A stretch of 64,000 bases of DNA. It comes from Pseudomonas sp. CHM02 (GTDB taxonomy: Bacteria; Pseudomonadota; Gammaproteobacteria; Pseudomonadales; Pseudomonadaceae). Position numbers and translations under genes: made by a program. Position 1 is the first letter of the stretch; each line of letters starts with the position of its first letter. The DNA is taken from NCBI RefSeq assembly GCF_000612585.1, contig NZ_JFCA01000033.1, forward strand, positions 29,028 through 93,027. Direction: 5' to 3'. The notes beneath the pieces are model-generated. The model was not told the DNA's origin. It did not search any database and saw only the letters and a program-made list of their open reading frames with translations. Shown piece after piece: positions 34,144 to 42,523 of this stretch.

Positions 34144-34238
34144 GCGCTACTCCATGCCTGGCAAGCCAAAAGTTTGACCTATCCCTTTTGACGAAGAATC
34201 CTATACACCCACCCAATAAACGTAGACCTACTTTCCGA

Positions 34239-34250
34239 CTATGTACATAG
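34239..34250. promoter_or_regulatory. Palindrome upstream of pprB
   Basis: CTATGTACATAG is a perfect 12-bp palindrome, about 95 bases before the pprB start, in the 126-base gap to fppA. It could be an operator. Related palindromes were not found in the other tad promoters. Confidence 0.35.
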
Positions 34251-34269
34251 CGATAGAGGCCTTCTGCAA

Positions 34270-34719
34270 TTAAAGGATCCAAAACCAGTAGAGCGCAAAC
34301 CCTGTCAGTACAAAGGGCGCAAAAGGCTGTTTTGTTGACACTCCCGCGGCCAGTGTTTGCTGGCGCGCGCTAAGCCTTTGACGGATAAGCACCCAGGCGC
34401 CCTGGCACACGGCGGCACCGATCAATGACCACAACAAAGCATCCAGCGTACTGCCCAGGGCCAGGGCGGCCAGCAGCTTCACATCCCCCGCGCCAAAACG
34501 TCCCAACGCATAACCCGGCAAGGTCAGCAGCAACGCCACTGCAAAGGCCCACCCTCCTTCGCTGGCGGGCGCGCCCAGCCAGGTAGCGCCTGCCCACAAC
34601 AGGTAGATCAGCGCCAGCAACGCCACACCCAGGGTCAACCCGTTGGCGATTTGCCGCTGACGCATGTCCTGCCACGCACAGAGCCCCAACCAGAGCAGTA
34701 TCACCACGCCATGGATCAC
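34270..34719 (-). CDS. fppA: Flp prepilin peptidase FppA/TadV (CpaA-type)
   Basis: A 149-residue membrane aspartic peptidase with about four helices. Catalytic Asp18 (Trp-Gln-Asp-Met-Arg-Gln-Arg-Gln-Ile) and the Gly-x-Gly-Asp motif (Gly-Ala-Gly-Asp-Val-Lys). It lacks the N-terminal cytosolic domain of PilD, typical of the short Tad peptidases. It cleaves Flp and TadE/TadF prepilins. Divergent from tadF. Confidence 0.92.
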   Translation of the reverse strand: MIHGVVILLWLGLCAWQDMRQRQIANGLTLGVALLALIYLLWAGATWLGAPASEGGWAFAVALLLTLPGYALGRFGAGDVKLLAALALGSTLDALLWSLIGAAVCQGAWVLIRQRLSARQQTLAAGVSTKQPFAPFVLTGFALYWFWIL

Positions 34720-34791
34720 GTAAAAAACATCCCTTTTCGCTGAATGATTCTATGCTGATATCAGGTACTAGCCGTCAGGGTAGACGCAGTC

Positions 34792-35235
34792 ATGAAAAGA
34801 GGCCTCCCTAGAAAGCAAAAAGGTGCGGCGGCGATTGAGTTCGCCCTCGTCTTCGGGATCTTTTTTGCGGTGTTCTACGGGTTGATCAGCTACAGCCTGC
34901 CACTGCTGATGATGCAGTCATTCAACCAGGCGGCCGCCGAGGCCGTGCGGCAGGCGATGTCGGTGGACCCGGTGGCCGCCGGTACCGATTACCCCACACA
35001 GGTGATCGCACGCGCCAAAACAACAGCGAAAACCCAGCTGAAATGGATCCCGTCCAGCTTCCAGTTTTCCGACGATTTGATCACCGCCACCTATGTCGGC
35101 ACAACGCTGACCGTCTCGATCAAATACCCCACCAGCCGCCTCTATTCAGTGTTCCCTGCGCTGGTACTCCCGGTCATAGGCACCGTCCCGAATCTGCCGG
35201 CCAACCTGTTCGCCAGTTCGAGTATTCAATTTTGA
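34792..35235 (+). CDS. tadF: TadE-like minor pseudopilin (TadF position)
   Basis: A 147-residue TadE-domain protein with Gln-Lys-Gly-Ala-Ala-Ala-Ile-Glu-Phe-Ala-Leu-Val near the start, the pseudopilin cleavage region, followed by one long hydrophobic helix and a beta-rich outer part. Minor pilins of this kind start or stabilise the pilus. Only 72 bases separate it from divergent fppA. Its stop overlaps the start of pprA (TTGA). Confidence 0.88.
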   Translation: MKRGLPRKQKGAAAIEFALVFGIFFAVFYGLISYSLPLLMMQSFNQAAAEAVRQAMSVDPVAAGTDYPTQVIARAKTTAKTQLKWIPSSFQFSDDLITATYVGTTLTVSIKYPTSRLYSVFPALVLPVIGTVPNLPANLFASSSIQF

Positions 35236-37970
35236 CTTCGGGGGACAACCTCTTCGGGCGCCTGCTCGGCCGCACCAGCACGCTTGCCCTCGACACGCCC
35301 GGCATGCCCACGCCAGGGCTGCAGCTGCAACTGGACCCCCACGGCCACGTGCTGAGCATCAGCGGTACCCTGCGCCCGCAGCTTGCGCCGCATGGCGCGG
35401 CGCAGACTCGGCCGCTGCTACGTGAACTGCTGTGCGCCAGCAGCGCCCTGAGTATCGAAGGCAACCCCGCAGACTGGCAACGCCAGAGCCTGGACCTGGA
35501 CTTCCTGGGCGCGACCGGCCAGGTCCTGCACACCCGTGGCTGGATCGAACCCGAGGGTGATGGCTGGAGCCTGCGCCTGTTGGACGTTGGCGACTTGCTC
35601 GCCGGCAGGCAACTGGCCCACCACCGCGAGCAGAACCATCAACTCGCCTGCCAGATGAGCGAACAACTGCGAGTGTGCAGCCTGACCCGCTTGCCCGAGG
35701 TGTTCAACGAGCACCTGCGCAGCCTGGCCCAGCGCTGGCGAATCCCCTGCGTCGCCATGGCCTTGCTCGATGAAGAAGACCAGGGCTGGCGGATCTACAG
35801 CCACTACGCCGCCCACGACGCGCCCGCCTTGTGGCAGACCGGCCAGCCGTTGGGCACCAGCCTGGACAGTGCCAATGGCAATACACCGCTGAGCCTGGCC
35901 CAGGAGCGCGGCGACAACCCACGCCTGCACAGCATTTTCGGCAATGCCGATGGACTGCTGGTGCCCTACCGTGACAGCCAGGGCGTCACCGCCTGGTTGC
36001 TTTGCGGCTTCTACAGCGGCCATCAACACACCAGCGACCGCGATTGGCTGGACCTCACCGCAGCCCTCGCCGCCCCGCTGCTGAGCCGCTTGCGCGAGCA
36101 ACGCTACCATCAGCAACTCGATCGCATGGAAGCCCTGCAAGGCCTGCTCGGCACCGGCTGGTGGGAACTGCTGCCGGCCACCCACGAAATCCAGTTGGCC
36201 CCGCAGTTGCAACGCAGCCTCAGCCTGGAAGACGGTCCGACCCGCCAGTCGCTGGGCCTGTGGCTGGAACTGATCCACCCTGCCGATCGCCAGGAACTCA
36301 CCAGCCGCCTGCACGACCTGCAAGCCCTCGGCAAACCGCTGCTGACCAGCGTGCGCCTGCAACGCACCGACGCCGACCACAATCCGCTGTGGTACCGCCT
36401 GCAGGGCCAAGTGCTGGGGGTCGGCGATAGCCGGCGCTGGGTCGGTTTCATGCTCGACATCAGCGACATCAAGAACCAGCAACTGCAAGCCGCAGCCGCC
36501 CATGCGCGGCTGGACAACCTCATCGCCAGTTCACCGGCGGTGATCTATGTGCAGCGTTACGTCAGCGGCGCCCTGCATCCAACCTTCTTCAGTGACAGCC
36601 TGCTGCCGCTGCTGGGCTGGACGTTGGCCGACTGCAATCACGACAGCCTGGCGTCATTGATCCACCCCGAAGACCGCGACCTTTACTTCGAACGCTCCCG
36701 CCAACTGCTGCGCGAAGGCGCTGTGCGCAGCCGCTATCGCCTGCGCGACAAACAGGGCCAGTACCACTGGCTGCTGGATGAAGCCAAATTACTGCGCGAT
36801 GACCTCGGATTGCCGCTGGAAGCTGTCGGCCTATGGCTGGATGTCACCGAGGCGACCCAGGCCGCCGAACAGATCAAACAGAGCGAAGAACGTTACCGCA
36901 TCCTGGTCGAAGACTCCCCGGCGATGATCTGCCGCTATCGCCCGGACCTGACCCTGACCTTCGGCAATACCCCGCTGGCCAACTACCTGGAATACCTGCC
37001 CGCGCAACTGCCGGGGCTGAACCTGGGGGATTGGTTGTCGGATGAGCAACGCCAGGCCTTTGTACAGCGCATTGGCCAGTTGACCCCGGAGTTCCCGGTG
37101 AGCACGGCCGAAATCAGCCTGGAATTGCCCGGGCGCGAACATGCCTGGTGGGTGTGGTCGGACCGTGGCGTGTTCGACGAACACGGCGTGCTGGTGGAGG
37201 TGCAAGCGGTGGGCCGCGACAACACCGAGGTGCGCCGGTCCCAGCAGCAACTGACCCAGAGCGCCAAGATGGCCACCTTGGGCGAAATGGCTACCGGCCT
37301 GGCCCATGAGATCAATCAGCCGCTCAACGTGATGCGCATGGCCATCGTCAATGTGCTCAAGCGTCTGAGCAACGGCGATGCGCAGATCGACTACCTCACC
37401 GAAAAACTCCAGCGCATCGACACCCAGGTACAGCGAGCGGCGCGAGTGGTGGACCATATGCGCGTATTCGGCCGCCGCTCGGAAATCGAACAGCACCCCT
37501 TCGACCCGTCGCAGGCGGTGGAAGGCACGCTGTCGCTGCTCGGAGACGGCTTGCGCGGCAAAGGCGTGGACGTGCGCGTCACCCCGGCGGACTTCACGGT
37601 GCAGGTCAAAGGCCATGTCGACCAGCTTGAGCAAGTACTGATCAACCTGATGGTGAATGCGCGTGATGCGCTGTTGAGCCAACGGGAACAGACCCCGGCG
37701 TTGAGCCCTTGGATCGCGGTGCATTGCGAGCATGACAGCCGCCATGTGCGGATCTGGGTCGAAGACAACGCCGGCGGTATTGACCCTCGGTTGCTGGAGC
37801 GGATTTTCGAACCGTTCTTCACCACCAAGCCGATTGGCGTGGGCACGGGGTTGGGGTTGTCGGTGAGCTACGGGATTGTGGAAAACATGGGCGGGCGCTT
37901 GAGCGTGACCAATGGGGAACACGGCGCGAGGTTTTGTGTGGAGTTGCCGGTGGCTCAGATCACCAGGTAG
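35232..37970 (+). CDS. pprA: Sensor histidine kinase PprA
   Basis: A 912-residue kinase, close to the P. aeruginosa PprA length. N-terminal unassigned and GAF-like part, then two to three PAS/PAC regions (about 380-680, for example Ile-His-Pro-Glu-Asp-Arg), a HisKA domain with His692 in His-Glu-Ile-Asn-Gln-Pro-Leu-Asn, and an ATPase domain with N box Ile-Asn-Leu-Met-Val-Asn-Ala-Arg-Asp, G1 Asp-Asn-Ala-Gly-Gly and G2 Gly-Thr-Gly-Leu-Gly-Leu. No membrane segment is visible, so a cytoplasmic sensor is likely. I chose TTG at 35232 because it overlaps the tadF stop (TTGA); the open frame to 35043 lies inside tadF. It should phosphorylate PprB. Confidence 0.85.
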   Translation: MTSGDNLFGRLLGRTSTLALDTPGMPTPGLQLQLDPHGHVLSISGTLRPQLAPHGAAQTRPLLRELLCASSALSIEGNPADWQRQSLDLDFLGATGQVLHTRGWIEPEGDGWSLRLLDVGDLLAGRQLAHHREQNHQLACQMSEQLRVCSLTRLPEVFNEHLRSLAQRWRIPCVAMALLDEEDQGWRIYSHYAAHDAPALWQTGQPLGTSLDSANGNTPLSLAQERGDNPRLHSIFGNADGLLVPYRDSQGVTAWLLCGFYSGHQHTSDRDWLDLTAALAAPLLSRLREQRYHQQLDRMEALQGLLGTGWWELLPATHEIQLAPQLQRSLSLEDGPTRQSLGLWLELIHPADRQELTSRLHDLQALGKPLLTSVRLQRTDADHNPLWYRLQGQVLGVGDSRRWVGFMLDISDIKNQQLQAAAAHARLDNLIASSPAVIYVQRYVSGALHPTFFSDSLLPLLGWTLADCNHDSLASLIHPEDRDLYFERSRQLLREGAVRSRYRLRDKQGQYHWLLDEAKLLRDDLGLPLEAVGLWLDVTEATQAAEQIKQSEERYRILVEDSPAMICRYRPDLTLTFGNTPLANYLEYLPAQLPGLNLGDWLSDEQRQAFVQRIGQLTPEFPVSTAEISLELPGREHAWWVWSDRGVFDEHGVLVEVQAVGRDNTEVRRSQQQLTQSAKMATLGEMATGLAHEINQPLNVMRMAIVNVLKRLSNGDAQIDYLTEKLQRIDTQVQRAARVVDHMRVFGRRSEIEQHPFDPSQAVEGTLSLLGDGLRGKGVDVRVTPADFTVQVKGHVDQLEQVLINLMVNARDALLSQREQTPALSPWIAVHCEHDSRHVRIWVEDNAGGIDPRLLERIFEPFFTTKPIGVGTGLGLSVSYGIVENMGGRLSVTNGEHGARFCVELPVAQITR

Positions 37971-39901
37971 GCGCGGCCCATGTGGCAACTGAGGTTGGCG
38001 CCGACTTCGGCGTTGCCGAGGCTGATGCCAAGGGCTGAGAGCAGCGTGTTGACGATCGGGTCGAGGATCGGCGCCAGTACGTTCTGGACCAGACTGATCA
38101 CCGAGCTGACAATGGTCGCCAGTGCATTGGTGACGGTGCCATTCGGCGCACCCGGCGTGCTCCCCGCAGGCGGTACATAGGTGACCTGCAAGCCGCTCAA
38201 GGTAGCCCCCAGGCTATTCACGATATTTGCGGTGCCGGGTGGACTTTTATAGATCGTCGCCGCATTGATGTCATTCACCGGAGAAAACAGCAACGTATTG
38301 GTTTGCGCCCCCACGGTGGATAACGCCTTCAGGTTCAGGCCGCCGCCGACGCCGGCTGTGCGCGGACCACAAACCAGTGTCAGTAGGCAAAAGCGCTGGC
38401 CAAAGTCGATCAGCCTCACTGGTTGCACATTGACCGGCGCAGACGATGAAAACGCCGCCACCGGATCAACATAGCCAATGCCCAAGGTAGCAAGTGAGGT
38501 GGTGGCCTGCACCGTCAACGATTTGGTGGCCGGCGTGGCGCAGTTGAAGTCGGTCACATGGCTTTCCGCACTGGCCGCTTCAATATAGATGGACAAGGAT
38601 TGGTTGATATCCACGTCGGCGACATTGCACCCCAATATACACACGACACCGGCCACCACATCGAGAAGATTCAGGTTCAACAAACCGCCGACCACCTTCG
38701 ACACCGGCGTCGCAAGCCCGGTGAGTATTGATGAAACGCCCGAAACCACCTTGATGATAGGCGCATCAACGGTGACCAACGTGCGTACCTGAGCTGTGCG
38801 TACAAAAATCTGATCCGTTTGCGGGTTATTCAAGAGCCCGGCCTTGGCTTTTGCCGGATTGCCAATGGCCGACATTTGCGGCGGCTCGATGACTTTGGTC
38901 TGGATCGAAACAGTCCCCACTAGCGGAACATTCAGTTGAGCTTCCGCGCTGACCGCACTTTTGCTGCTGGAGAGCTGTGCCACCGTCTCGAGCAGTTGGA
39001 ATAGCTGAACACTGGTGTTCAAGGCCGCTGCCGGGGTGCCTGTTGCTACCTTCAGCAAGTCCCCTACCGTCAGAAGCCTGGTATTAGGTGTAATCGCTTG
39101 AATCTTGATAGCGTCATTGATAATAGCCGACGCCACAGATCCATTCTTTTGCAGTACCGTCACAGCCGCTTCAATCAATTCGTTGGCGGACACCGCCGTT
39201 TTAAGCAACGCATCGTAGTCGCCCGCCTTTACGTTCAATTTGATCGCCAGTTGATCCAGATAGCTGAGTAAATTCACATTGGTGGTGAGTAACCCATTCC
39301 AACCCGCCGCGGTCAGCGATAGGTTGCCTCCCAGGAGGCGCCCAATCACCAGGTTCAAAACATCCGATTTACCTGAGTCTATGGTGCCCAAACTACTGCG
39401 AATTGTCAGTTGCGCCACCGGCGGCGCATAGGCCGCCACAGCGGTTGCACTCAGGACGGTTTGCGTCGACACAGGCGTGCCGCTGAACATGTTCCAGATG
39501 CCACCGGCGATACTCGTCATCACACTACGCGTCGCGACCACGCGCACGGCATCGTTTTTGGTGGCATCCGCCGTAAACACACGGATATTGCTGGCATTGG
39601 TCACCAGCGAGCCGCAGGTCACGGCCAGACCACGGCTGTTGTCGCCGGCGACCACGGTGAAGCCGTTGCGCGTGGCGTTTTCCTTGGCGTAGTCGTTGGC
39701 TGTGGTGGCAGGGCTGCAGAGGCCGCCACGGCTGGCGGCTTCCAGGGCCGAGGTGTCGGCGATGGACTGCAACTTGCGCTTTTCCAGGTAGAGGCGGCCG
39801 CTGTCCACCGCGAGCAGCATGAACACCATGGCGACCGCGAGGGTGCCCGCTGCCATCAAGCCTATCGCACCACGCTGCCTGGAACGAAGTCGGGGAGACA
39901 T
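37955..39901 (-). CDS. tadG: Tad pilus assembly protein TadG-like
   Basis: A 648-residue protein. N-terminal Gln-Arg-Gly-Ala-Ile-Gly-Leu then one hydrophobic segment (about 10-35), and the TadG signature Leu-Tyr-Leu-Glu-Lys-Arg-Lys-Leu-Gln-Ser-Ile-Ala-Asp-Thr-Ser-Ala-Leu-Glu-Ala-Ala. The rest is a large extracytoplasmic domain with several Cys residues near the C-terminal half. It may sit at the pilus base or tip. ATG 39901 has AAGGAG 7 bases upstream; the longer frame to 40069 runs through a REPIN. It is convergent with pprA and overlaps it by 16 bases. Confidence 0.85.
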   Translation of the reverse strand: MSPRLRSRQRGAIGLMAAGTLAVAMVFMLLAVDSGRLYLEKRKLQSIADTSALEAASRGGLCSPATTANDYAKENATRNGFTVVAGDNSRGLAVTCGSLVTNASNIRVFTADATKNDAVRVVATRSVMTSIAGGIWNMFSGTPVSTQTVLSATAVAAYAPPVAQLTIRSSLGTIDSGKSDVLNLVIGRLLGGNLSLTAAGWNGLLTTNVNLLSYLDQLAIKLNVKAGDYDALLKTAVSANELIEAAVTVLQKNGSVASAIINDAIKIQAITPNTRLLTVGDLLKVATGTPAAALNTSVQLFQLLETVAQLSSSKSAVSAEAQLNVPLVGTVSIQTKVIEPPQMSAIGNPAKAKAGLLNNPQTDQIFVRTAQVRTLVTVDAPIIKVVSGVSSILTGLATPVSKVVGGLLNLNLLDVVAGVVCILGCNVADVDINQSLSIYIEAASAESHVTDFNCATPATKSLTVQATTSLATLGIGYVDPVAAFSSSAPVNVQPVRLIDFGQRFCLLTLVCGPRTAGVGGGLNLKALSTVGAQTNTLLFSPVNDINAATIYKSPPGTANIVNSLGATLSGLQVTYVPPAGSTPGAPNGTVTNALATIVSSVISLVQNVLAPILDPIVNTLLSALGISLGNAEVGANLSCHMGRAYLVI

Positions 39902-39987
39902 CAGGCACTCCTTAGCGCTTACTCTCCGTGTAGTTGCTTTGGAGTGTAGACAAGGCTTGGGGCGCGCGCTGGCAGCGTGCACAACTT

Positions 39988-40070
39988 GTAGGAGCCGGCT
40001 TGCCGGCGATGGGGGTCTTGAGTTCTCCATCGGAACCCAGGGTGCCATCGCCGGCAAGCCGGCTCCCACA
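39988..40070. repeat. REPIN (GGAGCCGGCTTGCCGGCGAT type)
   Basis: Inverted REP pair between tadG and a DUF4136 gene, same type as at 8078. Its coding-like frame extends the tadG ORF but has no start signals. Confidence 0.9.
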
Positions 40071-40084
40071 GAAATAGGGAGAGG

Positions 40085-40642
40085 TTAGTGGGGTGGGTAG
40101 CTGGAGAGGACGCGGGTGACGGTGGTACGGATGGCTTTGTCACGATCCTGGGGGTTGGGCGAACTGGCCATCATTTGTTCGTCGCTGCCACGCCAGACCA
40201 GTTTGCCGTCCTTGCCGTCGAGCAGGTCGATCTGGATGGTCGCCACTTTGTAGGTGATGTTGCGCGTTTCGTTGTACATCGGCGCGCCCCAATAGCCATT
40301 CCACGGGCCACCCCAGGCGCCGCCGTAGTTGGTGGTGACTTGTTGCTGGCGGTCTTCGACGATCAGGTAGGCCTGTACGTTCAGGTCTGCCTTGGTGCCC
40401 GACGCGGCTGGGCGCAGGCCGCGCTGGTCGAGTTGTTCACCCACGGCCTGGCGGATGCGCTGTTCGGTGAGGTCGCTCTTGATGCGTGGATCATCAGGGC
40501 GATATTGCAGCGCCGGGTCTTTCCAGGCCCAACTGCGGTAGGCACCAAAATCCCGGCTGGCATCAAAGTCGTGGTTGACCTGGCTGGTCTGGCAACCGCC
40601 CAGCAGCACGACAACAGCAAGCGTAGCGATACGACGAAACAT
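40085..40642 (-). CDS. DUF4136 lipoprotein
   Basis: A 185-residue lipoprotein: lipobox Leu-Leu-Gly-Gly-Cys17, then the DUF4136 beginning Phe-Asp-Ala-Ser-Arg-Asp-Phe-Gly-Ala-Tyr-Arg-Ser-Trp-Ala-Trp. A Gly/Trp/Tyr-rich stretch lies near 108-125. Residue +2 after Cys is Gln, compatible with the outer membrane. Function unknown. GGAG precedes ATG. It is a tandem paralogue of the next gene. Confidence 0.88.
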   Translation of the reverse strand: MFRRIATLAVVVLLGGCQTSQVNHDFDASRDFGAYRSWAWKDPALQYRPDDPRIKSDLTEQRIRQAVGEQLDQRGLRPAASGTKADLNVQAYLIVEDRQQQVTTNYGGAWGGPWNGYWGAPMYNETRNITYKVATIQIDLLDGKDGKLVWRGSDEQMMASSPNPQDRDKAIRTTVTRVLSSYPPH

Positions 40643-40687
40643 GATTGTTCTCCAAAGAGCGACCCGCGCTTGAGATGAGAATAGCTG

Positions 40688-41290
40688 TTAACTGGGAGGA
40701 TACGCCGTCATTGCCTTCTGCACCGCCTGGCGCAAGGCATCTCCCCGCTCGCTGAGGCTTCCCTGGCTGCCAGTCTCCGCGCTGGCACTCCACACCGGCT
40801 GACCGGTACGGGCATCGAATAGATTGACGCGAACCACCACGACCTGAACTTCATAGGTGCGCACGATCGGCACCGAGTTGTACATGCCGTAGCCATTGCC
40901 ATAGCGGTTATAGCCGCCATAACCGTAGCCATAGTCGTCCTGGGCTTGTTTGAGACGCTTCTCCAGGCGCACATCGGCGCTCACCAGCAGGTCTGCCGGG
41001 CGGTTGTCGTGCAAGGGGCGCAGGCCGCGCTGGTCGAGGGCGCCGCTGACCGCTTCGGCAATCTGCGCCGAATCCGCCCAGGCCGTGCCCGCCGGAAGTT
41101 GGCCATTGCGCCAGGCCCAATTGCGGTAGGCACCGTAGTCGCGCACGGGCGCCGGGTAGGCGCTGGCATCGAAGGTGTTGGCGGCCTGGGGCGGCGCCGG
41201 CGGGATCGGTGCCGAGGCCGCGACATAAGGGTTGGGGCTGGAACACGCGGCAAGCCCGAGGGACAACAGGATCAAACAGAGACGGCGCAT
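40688..41290 (-). CDS. DUF4136 lipoprotein, paralogue of the neighbour
   Basis: A 200-residue lipoprotein: lipobox Leu-Ala-Ala-Cys16, DUF4136 start Phe-Asp-Ala-Ser-Ala-Tyr, Asp-Tyr-Gly-Ala-Tyr-Arg-Asn-Trp-Ala-Trp, and a Tyr/Gly-rich segment around 120-140. It shares the Arg-Gly-Leu-Arg-Pro and Ala-Tyr-Pro-Pro-Ser end pattern with the downstream paralogue, 45 bases away, so a duplicated operon is likely. GGAGG precedes ATG. Function unknown. Confidence 0.88.
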   Translation of the reverse strand: MRRLCLILLSLGLAACSSPNPYVAASAPIPPAPPQAANTFDASAYPAPVRDYGAYRNWAWRNGQLPAGTAWADSAQIAEAVSGALDQRGLRPLHDNRPADLLVSADVRLEKRLKQAQDDYGYGYGGYNRYGNGYGMYNSVPIVRTYEVQVVVVRVNLFDARTGQPVWSASAETGSQGSLSERGDALRQAVQKAMTAYPPS

Positions 41291-41314
41291 TTCGACCTCC
41301 GCAGACTGGGCCGC

Positions 41315-42064
41315 TTAAACCGGACGGCAGATCCAGTGCAAATAACGCCCAAGTCCGGCAAAGCTTGGGTGACGACGGTGAGCGAGTTCCATCTCCAAAA
41401 GGTCCTGCAAATCCGCGCGAGCCTGGAATTCCACCGGCATATAGTCATGGAACACCCGCACACCGCTTTGGCTTTCGACCTGCCAAAGGCCTTGGAGTTG
41501 CGCCGCCAACTCACGCGGGTCCAGTGGTTGTTGCGGCGTGAGGCTCTGCTTTTCGCCAGCCATGTCGTTCTTGCGCATTTTGCGGAAGTGGCCTTTGAGC
41601 AGGTTGCGGTAAATCAGCGCATCGCGGTTATAGAACGCCAACGACAACCAGCCGCCGGGCACCGTAAGCTGGTGCAGCACCGGCAGGATCGCGTGGGGTT
41701 CGGCCAGCCATTCCAGCACCGCGTGGCACAACACCAGGTCGTAGGGTTCGGTGAGCTGGCCCAGCAGGTCTTGCCAGGGCGCATGGATAAAAGTGGCGGT
41801 CTGCCCGGCGTCGGCAAACCGCTGGCGGGCCCCCTCGAGCATTGGTTCGGCAGGTTCGGCCAGGGTAACGTCATGGCCCTGCTCGGCCAGCCACAGCGAC
41901 ATGTGCCCCAGGCCCGCGCCGATATCCAGCACGCGCAACGGGCGCTTGGGCAGGGCTTCGGTAAGGTCGGCCTGGAGCACTGCCAGGCGTATGGCACCTT
42001 TGGCCCCCCCGTAGATCTTCTCGGCGAAGCGCGTGGCGAGCTGGTCGAAATGACGATCACTCAT
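41315..42064 (-). CDS. cmoM: SAM-dependent methyltransferase, CmoM/SmtA-like
   Basis: A 249-residue class I methyltransferase: AdoMet motif Val-Leu-Asp-Ile-Gly-Ala-Gly-Leu-Gly-His (45-54), the CmoM-style N-terminus Asp-Arg-His-Phe-Asp-Gln-Leu-Ala-x-Arg-Phe-Ala-Glu-Lys-Ile-Tyr-Gly, and Ala-Phe-Tyr-Asn-Arg-Asp-Ala. CmoM methylates 5-carboxymethoxyuridine at tRNA position 34. Start ATG 42064 overlaps the end of the pyrophosphohydrolase gene by 8 bases. Confidence 0.85.
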   Translation of the reverse strand: MSDRHFDQLATRFAEKIYGGAKGAIRLAVLQADLTEALPKRPLRVLDIGAGLGHMSLWLAEQGHDVTLAEPAEPMLEGARQRFADAGQTATFIHAPWQDLLGQLTEPYDLVLCHAVLEWLAEPHAILPVLHQLTVPGGWLSLAFYNRDALIYRNLLKGHFRKMRKNDMAGEKQSLTPQQPLDPRELAAQLQGLWQVESQSGVRVFHDYMPVEFQARADLQDLLEMELAHRRHPSFAGLGRYLHWICRPV

Positions 42065-42365
42065 GGGCAAACCGCCGTTCGCTGTCGGCCAGTTTGGCGC
42101 GCACCACTTCATTCATGTCCAGGCCCAGCTCACTGCACAGCAACAACAGGTACAGCACGATATCGCCGACTTCCTGCCCGGCATGGGCGAGTTTGTCAGC
42201 CGGTAGCTGGCGCGATTGGTCCTCGGTCAGCCATTGGAAGATTTCCACCAGTTCGGCCATTTCCACACTGGCGGCCATGGCCAGGTTTTTCGGGCTGTGG
42301 AATGGCTTCCAGTCGTTGTTATCGCGGATGCGGTGCAGGCGTTCGGTGAGGTGTTCAAGGTTCAT
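42057..42365 (-). CDS. MazG-like nucleotide pyrophosphohydrolase
   Basis: A 102-residue MazG-like/dCTPase-type protein. The metal motif Glu35-x-x-Glu38 ... Glu65-x-x-Asp68 is present, with Gln-Trp-Leu-Thr-Glu. The family hydrolyses nucleoside triphosphates to monophosphate and pyrophosphate to clear unwanted dNTPs. Start ATG 42365 with AGGAG 8 bases upstream; the open frame to 42494 crosses a REPIN. Operon with the methyltransferase. Confidence 0.85.
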   Translation of the reverse strand: MNLEHLTERLHRIRDNNDWKPFHSPKNLAMAASVEMAELVEIFQWLTEDQSRQLPADKLAHAGQEVGDIVLYLLLLCSELGLDMNEVVRAKLADSERRFAHE

Positions 42366-42444
42366 GCGGGGGCTCCTGAAGGTGGATAGCTTCGGGGGGA
42401 TTAGACTTGAAGGCAAGTGAATCTCTGGGTGGCCTTGAGGACGC

Positions 42445-42516
42445 CTTCGCAGGCAAGCCAGCTCCCACATTTGACGGCATTCGCAAATCAACATGTAGGA
42501 GCCGGCTTGCCTGCGA
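42445..42516. repeat. REPIN, mixed-sequence arms
   Basis: Left arm CGCAGGCAAGCCAGCTCCCA and right arm GGAGCCGGCTTGCCTGCG, imperfectly complementary, between pbpC and the pyrophosphohydrolase gene. Base changes in the left arm suggest an older insertion. Confidence 0.8.
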
Positions 42517-42523
42517 TGGGGCC

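Noticed and set aside
39902..40069. 56-residue N-terminal extension of tadG
   Set aside because: It runs through a REPIN and lacks a ribosome site, whereas ATG 39901 has AAGGAG.
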